Source: JAWKTV01 sp041398905
GTDB lineage: Bacteria; Planctomycetota; Planctomycetia; Planctomycetales; Planctomycetaceae
Direction of reading: 5' to 3'
DNA: 64,000 nt
Assembly (NCBI GenBank): GCA_041398905.1
Contig: JAWKTV010000016.1
Span: 58,894-122,893, forward strand
The translations under genes and the position numbers were made by a program. This document shows, in pieces, positions 9,210-18,538 of the stretch; within the stretch, counting starts at the first letter, position 1; each line of letters begins with the position of its first letter. The notes under the pieces were generated by a model that was given only the letters and a program-made list of their open reading frames with translations, had not been told where the DNA came from and did no database searches.

Positions 9210-10188
9210 GTGAGGCGGAACCAATTGCCGCGTCCGTGGAGCACGCGGCGACACTGCTTCGTCAGGGGGGGATCGTCGCCTTCCCGACCGAGACCGTCTA
9301 CGGGCTGGGCGCGGATGCCCTGAATCCCGCCGCGGTCGCGCGGATCTTCGAGGCCAAACGCCGTCCGCAGTTCGACCCGCTCATCGTTCACCTCGACCAT
9401 CGGGACCGCGTGGCCGAGTACGTCACGGAATTCCCGCCTCTCGCCCGAAAGCTGGCCGATCGCTTCTGGCCCGGACCGTTGACGCTGCTGCTGCGCCGAG
9501 CCATCGTCCCCGATCTGGTGACGGCCGGGCTGTCGGACGTCGGCTTGCGGGTGCCAGACCACCCCTCGCGCTGGCTCTGCTCGGCGCATTCGGCGGACCT
9601 GTCGCTGCGCCCAGTGCCAATCTCTTTGGCCGCGTCAGCCCCACGACTGCGCATGCGTCGCCGAACAACTTGGGGACCGCGTTGACCTGATTGTCGATGG
9701 CGGCCCCTGTCGTGTCGGGGTTGAATCGACCGTGGTGCGTGTCAGCGACGCGACCATTGAAGTGCTCCGCCCCGGCGGAGTGACGGCGGAAGAGATCGCC
9801 GACGCGACGGGCGTGCAGCCGGTCACCACACGCCGCACAGTACTGGACGGCATCGCCCAGTCCTCACCCGGCCAACTGGCGCAGCATTACGCGCCGCGGA
9901 CCCCGGTCCGGCTGATCGACGACTGGCAGTCCTGCGAACCCGACGAGTCGTTCGCACTACTGCTGCTGCGGTCACCTCCGCTCCGCTGCGGCCGGTGAGC
10001 GCGGGCGTGTGAGCTGCCTCGCGGCCACCGGAGACCTTCGTGCGGCGGCGGCTGCGCTGTTCGCGGCGCTGCGTCGGCTCGATGAGTGTGGCGCCGACGT
10101 GATTCTGGCGGAACCGATGCCCGAGCAGGGTCTGGGCGTCGCGATCAACGATCGCCTTCGCCGCGCCGCCGCGAGCGATCGCCAATAG
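9206..10188 (+). CDS. Threonylcarbamoyl-AMP synthase (Sua5/TsaC long form), frameshifted
   Basis: This enzyme makes threonylcarbamoyl-AMP for the t6A modification of ANN-decoding tRNAs. The N-terminal YrdC domain is clear (GGIVAFPTETVYGLGADA, FEAKRRPQFDPLIVHL, FWPGPLTLLLRR, VGLRVPDHP). The frame breaks at a CCCC run (9562-9565), where removing one C gives DHPLALALLGAFGGPVAAPSA. The next frame contains VDGGPCRVGVESTVV and SPGQLAQHYAPRTPV, linker features of the Sua5-type C-terminal domain. A second break near 9960-9990 leads to LRAAAAALFAALRRLDE and the TAG at 10186. Combined length is about 325 residues, normal for Sua5. As this is a near-essential gene, sequencing indels are more plausible than decay. 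Confidence 0.8.
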
Positions 10189-10224
10189 TCGCTATTCGGT
10201 CCGCGAACAGTGGTGTCGAGTCGA

Positions 10225-11889
10225 CTACTCTTCCTTCGGCACGCTGCCCCACAGCTTCGGTCCCTGTTTCTGCGAATAGCGATCGAGTCCCTCCGCAGGC
10301 GGCCGCGGGTCGACTCGTCAACTTGACCCGCCGCTGCCGTGTGCAGCTTTGCCTGCAGCGTCACCGCGTCGTCAAAACGACCCGCCGCCGCGAGCGCTGC
10401 CGCCAGAGTTTCGCCCGACAGCAGTGTCGGATTCGCCGCGAACACACGCTCCGCGAGATCGACGGCCAATTGCGGATCGCGGTCACGTTCATCGGGCCGC
10501 GTACGTCAGCACGCGGGCCAGCAGGGCGGCCGGCAGGCCCTGCTCAGGCTGGCGTCGGTGGGCGTCGCGAAGCAGAGCCGCGGCGGCACCAAACTCGCCC
10601 GTCGCGATCAGGCACTCCGCGAACTCCAGCACGACCGGCTCCGACGCCGAAGGTGCGGTCGCCCGAGAACGCAGTCGGGGCAATGCCGCTTCCGCCCGTC
10701 CGGTGGTGCGCAGTGTTGCGACAACAACAGTAAAGCGGCCTGGTCGTTCGGATCGATCTGAAGCAAAGCGTACGAGCCTCGCCTCCGCCTCGGTCTGATC
10801 GTTCCGGGCAGCGTCGCCCCGCCGTCTTCGCAGCAACGCCAGGTTGTAGAGTGCGTTCGTGTTCTCCGGGGCGAGCTGGACGGCTCGCTCCAGGTGGGTG
10901 ATGGCTTCATCAGCGCGTCCAGTCTGCGCGAGCGCCGCCGCGAGGTTGATGTGTGCCGCCACGTTCTCCGGCGCGATCTCGAGCGCCCGTTCGAACTCGC
11001 GAATCGCGTCACCCATCGCGCCCGCGTTATAGGCGAGCCGTGCCCGGAGCATAATCGAGTGCTCGCTGCGAAGCAGGTTGGGAAGGTCATCCAGCCACTC
11101 ATCCCGCGGCTTGAGGCCGCGACTGCCGCGCCGGGAGAGGTGAACACGGGCCTGCTCCACATCGCCCGCGCCGCGGTGGGCCATCCCCAGCGAGTAGTGA
11201 AACTGGTCGGCGTCGGGCACGGCCTGCAACACCGCGGTGAAGTGCTCGATCGCCGCCGGGTAACGACGCTCGGCGAGCGCGATCGCACCCAGTCCCGCCT
11301 GTGCGGAAGGCAGGTTGTCCGGCAGTGTCAGCAGCGTGGTGAATATCTTGCGGGCCTCCTCCAACTCATTGCGTCGCAAGTGGACATGACCCAGATGCAC
11401 CGCAGTCGCCGAATGTCGCGGAGCGAGTTCCAGGCTGCGCCGCAACGCGCGAACGGCCAGATCGAACTGCCCGTCAGACTCGGCGGCGCACCCCAGTAGG
11501 TGGTGCCACCGCGGTTCGCTCGGGGCCCGCGTGATGGCCGACTGATAACAGGAGATCGCCGCCGAGTGGTATTCACACGCGTGCAGCACGCGACCATACT
11601 CGCCGAAAGCCGACGCGACGACGGCTGGCTCGACGCCGGGTTGCGCGAGAAGTCGCCGCACGTCCCCGGCAACCTGCTGCAGTTGCTCAGCGACGGCGGT
11701 ATCGACGCGATTGGTGTCGACCAGTGGCAGCTCGTCTGGCGTGGCGACGCGCGCGGATTCGATGTGTGGCTTGTCGTCGGCGACAACGCTGGCCAACACG
11801 AGTAGCCAGCCCAGCCCGTGGATCCCCCATGGCTGGAGCCGGAGCCGACGATTGAGCAGGCGGATCATCGTGCGCGGGCTGGGGTTCAT
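10225..11889 (-). CDS. TPR-repeat secreted protein, frameshifted
   Basis: The ATG at 11889 is chosen because a signal-anchor follows (MIRLLNRRLRL, then GWLLVLASVVA); an in-frame TTG at 11937 is the alternative. The rest is tandem tetratricopeptide repeats (AISCYQSAITRAPSEP, AVRALRRSLELAPRHS, AIEHFTAVLQAVPDAD, AIREFERALEIAPENV, AITHLERAVQLAPENT). Two frame changes, near 10490 (GGCCC, one base extra) and near 10295, are needed to reach the C-terminus ending PKLWGSVPKEE at 10225. It lies 57 bases after a CRTAC1 gene on the same strand; CRTAC1/TPR pairs recur in planctomycetes. Role unknown, probably protein-protein scaffolding. Confidence 0.7.
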
Positions 11890-11946
11890 GAATGCGTCGA
11901 ACTCGGACTCGTCGTAGCGGCGCACCGCATCGGCCAACTGGCGATC

Positions 11947-13806
11947 TCACTCGTGGGACGTTCGCTGACCGGTCCCTGCCTGCAACTCATGATAACGGTT
12001 GGGACGCAAACCCGACCAACTTTCCGAAAGCCCGTCAGGCCATTGGAGCGTCACGTGTACGACGCCGGCCTGCTCTCCCAGCCCGGCGATGATTCGTGGG
12101 TCGCTGGAGGAGAGGTAGCTGCCGTCGGTATGCGATCTTCGTGTCAGCACTGAACCGTCCGGCAACGTGAATCGTGCAACGACGTTGCTTTGGGTCGGGC
12201 TGGCCCCGGAGTCCCGCAGTTGCAGCCCGACCCAGTTCGCCCGCTCCCCGGTGCTCAGCAGCACGCGAGGCATGCCACCGTTGTTCGTGATGACGAGGTC
12301 CATGTCGCCATCGTTATCGAGGTCGCCGGTCGCGAGTCCCCGTCCAACGGCTGAATACCGCCACGCGTCTCCCGCTCCGGCCGACGTTTCCGTGAAGCCG
12401 GCTGGGCCGTCATTGTGAAAAAGCTGATTCTCCTGCCTGAGAGGTTCGGGGTCGTTCGTCGCCAGCAAGGTGAGCTGCTGCCGCACGGCACCGTTTACGA
12501 GTGCGAGGTCGAGATCACCGTCCAGGTCGCCATCAAAGAACCTCGCCCCAAAAGCGGTATACGGAAAGCTGCTGGCCTGCATCTGCACGCGATCGCCCGG
12601 TCCTCGAACTGCCTGGCTGAGATTGACATAAATCGCGTTGGCCTCGCCGGTGAGATGGGCCACCACGATGTCCTCGTCGCCATCGCCATCGAGGTCGCCG
12701 GCGTCGACACCCATCCCCGCTTGAGCCGCCCTTGCATGCTGGAGCGCGACACCCGCGAGCAGCCCGTCCTCCGTGAAGCGACCGGTCCCCGCCTGATTCA
12801 GCCACAGGAAATTCGGGTCGCCATCGTTGGCCACGTACAGGTCGCACCAGCCATCTTCGTTCAGGTCGGCCGCGATCACCCTAGCCCCGCCGCCGCCGGC
12901 ATGTCGAGCATCGCCGTCGCCGAGACATTCTCGAAGCGACCATTTCCCAGGTTGTGGAACAGCGAGTCACTCACCGCTGGATAGGCGTCGGGTCCACAGT
13001 AGTCGCGGGCGCTGTTGGTCGCATAGCAGTCGGGCGATGTCGCGGGATCGAAGTCGACATAGTTGGCGACGAACAGATCGAGTTGGCCATCGCGGTCGTA
13101 GTCGAACCACGTCGCGGCTGTGCTCCACCTTTGGTCATCCACTCCGGCTGCCGCTGTGACGTCCTCGAATCGTCCATCGCCAACGTTTCTCCAGAGCTGG
13201 TTGCCGCCGAGGTTGGTGACGTACAGATCGGGCTGTCCATCTCCATCGTAGTCCCCCACCGCCGCGCCCATGCCATAAGCGCGTACCAACGATCCCCGAC
13301 GCTTCCGTGACATCGGTGAACCGCAGCGTCTCGGGGCGACCCGGCTGCAGTTCATTGCGGTAGAGCCGATCCCGTGGCAGCCCGGTCTCCGGTGCGGCTT
13401 CTTCACGAACCAAAGGCCCCCTTGCACGAAGTAGAGATCCAGATCGCCATCCTGGTCGAAGTCGAGCAGCGCGCAGCCGCTGCCCATGATCTCTGGCAGG
13501 TACAACTCCCCAATGCCGCCGCGGGAGATGCTGAAAGTCGATCCCCAAAAGCGATGTCGCATCGTTGAACCAGCCTTGGCCGCTCGATGGAAGAGAATCG
13601 CCAATCGACTGGAACGTGCTGTCGGTGCCGTCGGTGATGTCACCGTCGTTGGTGCTCGTGAGCTGTGGGTTCGCAGCCTGTTCGCCATCTGCGGTGGCCG
13701 GATGCCGCGGACTCGCTTCGTCGGTCGACTCCCTGGTGCATCCCGACGCGGCCAGCATCAACGCCGTCAGCAGCGTCCAGACCGGCGTGAGATGGAGTCG
13801 TCGCAT
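11947..13806 (-). CDS. CRTAC1 family protein (FG-GAP/VCBS repeats, ASPIC/UnbV C-terminus), frameshifted
   Basis: A lipoprotein leader (LMLAASGC) starts at the ATG at 13806. Several FG-GAP/VCBS calcium-binding blades follow (DFDQDGDLDLYFV, DYDGDGQPDLYVT, DYDRDGQLDLFVA, DLNEDGWCDLYVA, DLDGDGDEDIVVA, DLDNDGDMDLVIT), giving a beta-propeller. The C-terminus has the ASPIC/UnbV signature region (ANWVGLQLRDSG, YLSSSDPRIIAGLG, VTLQWPDGL). At least three reading frames are used in turn (13806 to about 13540, about 13570 to 12880, 12879 to 11947), with breaks near 13560, 13300 and 12880. Total length about 620 residues, as expected. Likely extracellular and calcium-binding; probably co-transcribed with the TPR gene. 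Confidence 0.75.
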
Positions 13807-14009
13807 GTCGCGCGTGCCTGATTGTCGACGTTCAAAGGGACCGGAATGCGACGAGACTCATTCCTCGTCGCGCCGTCGATCTCACGGGGCCTCTGGAGTT
13901 TAGCGATCCGCGCTGCGAGATTGGAACGAGCCAATGCACGACGAAGATGCCGCATTCGCGCAAGGTTCCGTGCTGCAGAGTGCGGCGAACAGGTCAGCCC
14001 CAACGAGAA

Positions 14010-14040
14010 CGCCCCGGCGGCCAATGCGGTCGCCGGGGCG
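14010..14040 (-). terminator. Hairpin terminator of the amidotransferase-like gene
   Basis: CGCCCCGGCG pairs perfectly with CGCCGGGGCG, extended inward by three pairs including one G-U, around a 5-base loop. On the minus strand it begins 37 bases after the stop codon and is followed by GTTCTCGTT, a weak U-tract. Confidence 0.6.
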
Positions 14041-14077
14041 CGGGCAACATCTGCGGTACGCGAACGCGCTGTGGGGA

Positions 14078-14851
14078 TCAGGCTGCGACGCGGCTCGGGA
14101 ACGGAATCGTTGCCGGACGATGAACCTCACGAGACTGACAGCCTTCGATCAGTGCCTCAAAGACCTGCATGTCGAGGGCCGATGCGGTGTGGCTTTCCGG
14201 GTGGAACTGTGTGCCCATCACGAACCAGTTGTCGTCCGCCGACTCGTAGGCTTCGATGACGCCATCGGGACAGGTGGCGGAGACGCGGAAGACGCTGGCG
14301 AGCTGGTCAACGGCCATGTGGTGGTCACTGTTGACGCGGATTTCGCCCGGTCCGTACACCTGATCGAGCCGCGTGCCGGGCACGATCTCGATGATGTGGC
14401 GGAGCCGGTCCTCAACCGGGTCGCGGTGGTGCAGCGGCTTGAGGATGTCTTCGGCGATATGCTGGTACAACGTGCCGCCGCAGATGACGTTGAGAGTCTG
14501 CATGCCCGCACCGATCGCGAGCGTCGGGATCTTCCTCTCGAAGGCGAGTTGGGCGAGGCGGCGATCGAAGTCTTCACGACGGGCCGGCATCGGACGCGAA
14601 GCGGGGTGCTTGTCGAACCCGAGCCGCACGGGATCGAGGTCGAGCTTGCAGCCGGTGAGCACGATGCCATCGAGGGTTTCAACGATCTGCCGGAGATCAT
14701 CGTCGCTCACGAGCGGCGGCAGAACAACCGGAATGCCGCCCGCCGTCGTGATGCTCTCGAAGTACCCGGCATGAATCCACGAGAACGCGAACGAGTCGTG
14801 CTTCTCCGGACGAAAATCCGCATTGATGCCGATGATGGGTTTGCTGCTCAT
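14078..14851 (-). CDS. Peptidase C26-like class I amidotransferase fold protein lacking the catalytic cysteine
   Basis: The start at 14851 is set by AAGGAAGGA about 7 bases upstream. The 258-residue protein matches the gamma-glutamyl-GABA hydrolase (PuuD) family in order: PIIGINADFR at the N-terminus, ITTAGGIPVVLPPL (35-47), VLTGCKLDLDP (64-74), NVICGGTLYQHIAED (121-135), IRVNSDHHMAVDQL (171-184) and GTQFHPE (214-220) with the His and Glu of the triad. The nucleophile elbow, normally G-[IV]-C-R-G-M-Q, reads AIGAGMQ (112-118), so Gly114 replaces the Cys and Ala the Arg. The usual GG of the oxyanion loop is GC. Hydrolysis by the family mechanism is therefore unlikely; a binding or regulatory role is possible. 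The frame is intact and uninterrupted. Confidence 0.85.
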   Translation of the reverse strand: MSSKPIIGINADFRPEKHDSFAFSWIHAGYFESITTAGGIPVVLPPLVSDDDLRQIVETLDGIVLTGCKLDLDPVRLGFDKHPASRPMPARREDFDRRLAQLAFERKIPTLAIGAGMQTLNVICGGTLYQHIAEDILKPLHHRDPVEDRLRHIIEIVPGTRLDQVYGPGEIRVNSDHHMAVDQLASVFRVSATCPDGVIEAYESADDNWFVMGTQFHPESHTASALDMQVFEALIEGCQSREVHRPATIPFPSRVAA

Positions 14852-15604
14852 GACGTTGTCCTTCCTTGGAACTGACTGAGTCACCGCGTAATGGCCGTGA
14901 CACGAACTATCGAGTGTGGCTGCCCCCCCGGACGTCGAAGCTGACCGGCCTCGCTGGCGATGGCGATGCCGACGCCAGCGGAGATTCGATCGGGATACAT
15001 CGTGACGGGCCGTGGCCTGTACACGGCAAGCAGGCAGTGCTCACGCAGCGAATCGCGAGCCTGTTCAGCGAGCCGGAATCCATTCCGATGTCTCCTGGTA
15101 CCGTTCCTTCGGACCACTTCGGCGGCGACTCATCAGAATCGCATGCAGCCGAGCCACCGAACCGCGCCGGCGTGAACCTCTAGTCCACTCTCAGCACCCG
15201 TTCGGTGTTGGGGCGGAAAGTAACTCGGGTCAATAGGAATAGCAAGGATTTCGATGATTCTGTGGAGAATGGCTCACTGACCCCTAGATATTGTGCCTTC
15301 AGGCCGTCGCTGAGCGTGTCGAGCGAGGTGGTTCGCGCGGAATCTGCCAGTCGGCTGCGCTTGCGGCATGACTGAATCGGGCGTTGTCGGCGAGCAGGGC
15401 GGGCTGCCTTACGTCGACGCCGCCGTTCGGCAGGAGGTTACTGCCTTGACGGGTGATGCTGCGCTAACCCGGCACTGATACAAATCCTGAGACGACCTGT
15501 CGGCGCGTTGGAATGCCGCCGCCGAACCTGATACTTTCCGCTCGGCGATGCTGCGAGGCACGCACGCACTCCATCGCAATCAGGTTTCCGAGCGGATTCT
15601 TCCC
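14852..15604. other. Intergenic region, no supported gene
   Basis: This 753-base stretch lies between divergent genes. Only short open frames without motifs are present. It should contain both promoters. Base composition falls slightly around 15190-15300. No RNA gene was recognised. Confidence 0.45.
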
Positions 15605-16123
15605 ATGCCGATCGAAGTGAAGTCACAACCGATTCCTGGCGTTCGTTCCAGCGGCGAAGCTCTGCTTGAGTCACAGTCCGCTTCGATCGCCGCGTCCCCA
15701 ATCGGGCGCGCCATCGGGGGACTGTGCGAACTCATCCCGATCAAGATCGGGGGCATCAAGCTGTCGTATCTGCTGTTTGGCCCGGTCGTGATTCCGTTCG
15801 CCCTGGCCGGGTGGGCGATCAATCTCGTGACCGGCAACAAGTATGTGCTCACGAACCGGCATGTGCAGATTCGCCGCCTGTGGGGCGGTGCGATGTCGCG
15901 GCAACTACCGCTGGCCGAGATCGCCGATGTGGTGATCCATGTGCAGCCCGGGCAGGAATTCTACTACGCCGGCGACCTGCATCTGGTCAACGCGAAGGGG
16001 GAATCGCTGCTGAGCCTGCCGGGTGTCGTCCGTCCGGATCGGCTGCGGCACGCGATTCTGGAAGCCCGCGATTCCCGCCTGCAGAACGACGCGGCCCTCA
16101 AAGTCATTCAGGCACGCAAGTAG
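15605..16123 (+). CDS. Bacterial PH-domain-like membrane protein
   Basis: This 172-residue protein starts at the ATG at 15605 (MPIEVKSQPIPG). A hydrophobic hairpin (LSYLLFGPVVIPFALAGWAI) is followed by YVLTNRHVQIRRLWGG, a pattern typical of bacterial PH-domain (bPH2/DUF304) proteins, where Y.LT..R+ opens the beta-barrel. The remainder (LPLAEIADVVIHVQPGQEFY, GDLHLVNAKGESLLSLPGV) fits strands of that fold. Probable inner-membrane protein with a cytoplasmic PH domain; function unknown. Confidence 0.65.
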   Translation: MPIEVKSQPIPGVRSSGEALLESQSASIAASPIGRAIGGLCELIPIKIGGIKLSYLLFGPVVIPFALAGWAINLVTGNKYVLTNRHVQIRRLWGGAMSRQLPLAEIADVVIHVQPGQEFYYAGDLHLVNAKGESLLSLPGVVRPDRLRHAILEARDSRLQNDAALKVIQARK

Positions 16124-16168
16124 CCGCTGGTTGCGTCGCCGATCATGCTCACAACAGCCACCGCGCCC

Positions 16169-17365
16169 TCAGCCCGTGCGTCGTCGCCGGCGCCCACACA
16201 ACGACTGACAATGGGCGAGCGCGGTTTCGACCGGCAGGATCGCGACTTCCTCGTCCGGTCGCTGCCGGAACCACGATCGCACCAGCCGCACGGATGACCG
16301 GCCAATACTCCAGGCGGGCTCCTCGCTGACGTGCGAGAGCTTCTCCAGTTGCTCGATCGCGCTCAGCGCCTCGGTTCGACTCGTCGGCGCCAGCAGCATC
16401 CCCGCCAGCAGTCCATTGCCGATCAGGTACCACAGCGTCCCGTCCCCGCGCTGCACCGGATAGACCCCATGTTGCGGACGGTAAGGGGTTCGCAACTGGG
16501 CGAGCGCTTCGCAAATCTTCGACACCGCTTCGTGATCGTCGCGAAGACGGGCAGCCTTCTCGAATTCCCGTCGCGTGGCCGCCGTCTGCATCTCGGCCGC
16601 CAGTCTGTCCAGTGGCGACGAGTCGCGACCATCCAGCAGCGCGACCGCTTTGCGGACCTGCGCTTGGTAGGTGCGCCGCGAGCAACCAACGGCACACGGC
16701 GCCAGGCAGGTACCGATCTGCGCCCGCAAGCATTGAGGGGTCGGCGCGGCCTCGAACAGTTGAGGTTGATCGGAGAAGTACATGCGCACCTGGTTCGGGC
16801 AGTCTCGCAAACGCATCACGATGTTGAGCCTGTCGACTGCTTCGCGGAACCAGCGATTGCCGGGCAATGGACCGCAGCGCCAGCGTGCGTCAACGGGCAC
16901 GCGCGTCGACAGCCGAAACCGCGGAGCATCCCCTCCGGTGAGGTACAGATAGGCCGGCTCGCGGCCACGCGTCAAACCTCGGACGTTATAGGTTGGTTGA
17001 AACCGCTGAATCAGTTCCATCTCGCGGAGCAGCGCGGGGAACTCGTGCCCGGCGACCTCCCATCGCAGGCTGACGGTGTGCCGTCCAATTCGACGTTCCT
17101 TCCGGCCCCCTTTCCCGCCCGAGAAATAGGTCAACAGCCGGTTGCGAAGTTGCCGGGAGAAGCCGACGTAGATCAGTTGGCCAACGTTGTCGACCATGCC
17201 GTAGACACCAGGCTCGGCGGGGCACTCGGCACGAATTGTCCTGCGGCGCTCTTGCTTTGAACCGGCGATGGCGAGGCAGCCATGCAGGTTGGTGGGCGGG
17301 AGCACGGCCGAGGGGCCAAAGCCCGCGAAATTCCCGACGACATCCTGGATCGACAGCTCGGTCAT
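16169..17365 (-). CDS. GIY-YIG nuclease, UvrC N-terminal-like (Cho-type)
   Basis: A 398-residue intact frame. The GIY-YIG domain (about residues 45-130) has GVYGMVDNVGQLIYVGFSRQ, with the Arg of LRNRLL and the catalytic Glu in LLREMELIQRFQPTYNVR. The middle keeps UvrC-like sequence including a Cys cluster (CLRAQIGTCLAPCAVGC) and a UVR motif (MQTAATRREFEKAARLRDD). The RNase H-like endonuclease and helix-hairpin-helix domains of full UvrC are absent. The Lys usually following YVG (YVGKA) is Phe here. It could make only the 3' incision, as E. coli Cho does, or act as a structure-specific nuclease. Convergent with the PH-like gene. Confidence 0.8.
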   Translation of the reverse strand: MTELSIQDVVGNFAGFGPSAVLPPTNLHGCLAIAGSKQERRRTIRAECPAEPGVYGMVDNVGQLIYVGFSRQLRNRLLTYFSGGKGGRKERRIGRHTVSLRWEVAGHEFPALLREMELIQRFQPTYNVRGLTRGREPAYLYLTGGDAPRFRLSTRVPVDARWRCGPLPGNRWFREAVDRLNIVMRLRDCPNQVRMYFSDQPQLFEAAPTPQCLRAQIGTCLAPCAVGCSRRTYQAQVRKAVALLDGRDSSPLDRLAAEMQTAATRREFEKAARLRDDHEAVSKICEALAQLRTPYRPQHGVYPVQRGDGTLWYLIGNGLLAGMLLAPTSRTEALSAIEQLEKLSHVSEEPAWSIGRSSVRLVRSWFRQRPDEEVAILPVETALAHCQSLCGRRRRRTG

Positions 17366-17743
17366 CCCTGCATCCTCCTTGAGCGAACCCAGCGGTTCCC
17401 ACTCCGTATTGCACGCAGCTTAGCGGGCGAGATCGTGACCGACCAGCGGCCCGCACTGCGGCCCAGCGTGCCACCGTTCGCTCAATCGTTCGTCCGGTTG
17501 ACGTCGCCGCGGTGCCGGGCATTTCACCAATGCCGCTAAACGCACCCGTGGCACTGCCGACGATCATTCAGAGAGCGACCGCGTCACTCGGCAAGTCTGG
17601 CCGAACTGGGACAGCCGAACGGCACTTCCTGCCGCGAGTGAAATGGCCAGGCGGGCACAGCTCCAGGGCGTCTTGACGATTTCGCAGCACCATAGGATGA
17701 CACCCGGCTTATTCCCCGCTCTCATTCTGGAGGCTGCGATTCC
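17366..17743. other. Intergenic region, no supported gene
   Basis: This 378-base stretch lies between divergent genes (GIY-YIG leftward, lipoprotein rightward). TGGAGG at 17728-17733 is the ribosome site of the lipoprotein gene. Nothing else recognised. Confidence 0.5.
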
Positions 17744-18499
17744 ATGCATTGGTTGCTTCGATTTTTCTGGGTGCCTGGTCTCCTCCTGTTGGCGACCGGC
17801 TGCACCAACATGTCCACTTCCAACACGGCCCGAACGTCGATGGAGCAACTGTTGATCTCCAACGCGATCGACTCGTCGCTCGACAAAATCAACTTCACGC
17901 CTTTCGCCGGTTCCAACGTCTATCTCGACGAGAAGTACGTCGAGTCGGTCGACAGCAAGTACCTCGTCGCATCGGTGCGGCACCGGCTCTGGCACTCCGG
18001 TGCCAGGCTCGTCGACAGCCCGGACAACGCCGATGTCGTCGTCGAAATGCGCAGCGGCGGAGTTGGCACGAGCAACAGCGAAGCCTACATCGGCACACCC
18101 GAAATCGGTGTGCCCGGGATGGTCTCGATTCCCGAAGTGAAGCTCATCGAGCGGAACCGACAGAGCGGAACCGCCAAGATTGGACTCGTCGCCTACGATC
18201 CCAAGTCACGCGAGATTCTGGGTGACGGCGGAATCGCCCTGTCCGAATCGAACGACAGCAACTGGTTCGTGGTCGGCGTCGGTCCCTGGCAGACCGGCAC
18301 GGTTCGCGAAGAGGTCAGCACGCGCACGTCGGTACAGCCCACGCATCAGCCGCAAAAGCTGCCGCTGCAAGTCGCCTTCCGCGGGGCCAATCGCGCGCCG
18401 CCCGATGCCCCCCCCGCCACCACTCCCGGCGAAGGACAGGTCCAATACGCCGGCTGGCCCGAAGCCGAAGCGGGAGGCGCGGTCAGCAATCCTCAGTGA
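17744..18499 (+). CDS. DUF6655 family lipoprotein
   Basis: This 251-residue protein starts at an ATG preceded by GGAGG (about 10 bases). The signal peptide ends in a lipobox (LLLLATGC, Cys22 or so), so it is probably lipidated. The core TSMEQLLISNAIDSSLDKINF, VYLDEKYVESVDSKY and HSGARLVDSPDNADVVVEM matches the pattern I recall for DUF6655, a planctomycete family in which a regulatory-like fold binds unknown ligands. The C-terminal 50 residues are Pro/Gly/Ala rich and probably disordered. The family assignment rests on memory of the conserved blocks, the lipoprotein call on the sequence. Confidence 0.7.
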   Translation: MHWLLRFFWVPGLLLLATGCTNMSTSNTARTSMEQLLISNAIDSSLDKINFTPFAGSNVYLDEKYVESVDSKYLVASVRHRLWHSGARLVDSPDNADVVVEMRSGGVGTSNSEAYIGTPEIGVPGMVSIPEVKLIERNRQSGTAKIGLVAYDPKSREILGDGGIALSESNDSNWFVVGVGPWQTGTVREEVSTRTSVQPTHQPQKLPLQVAFRGANRAPPDAPPATTPGEGQVQYAGWPEAEAGGAVSNPQ

Positions 18500-18538
18500 T
18501 CGGCGGGAACGCGATCGGTTCAGCTCACCCCGCGCCAG

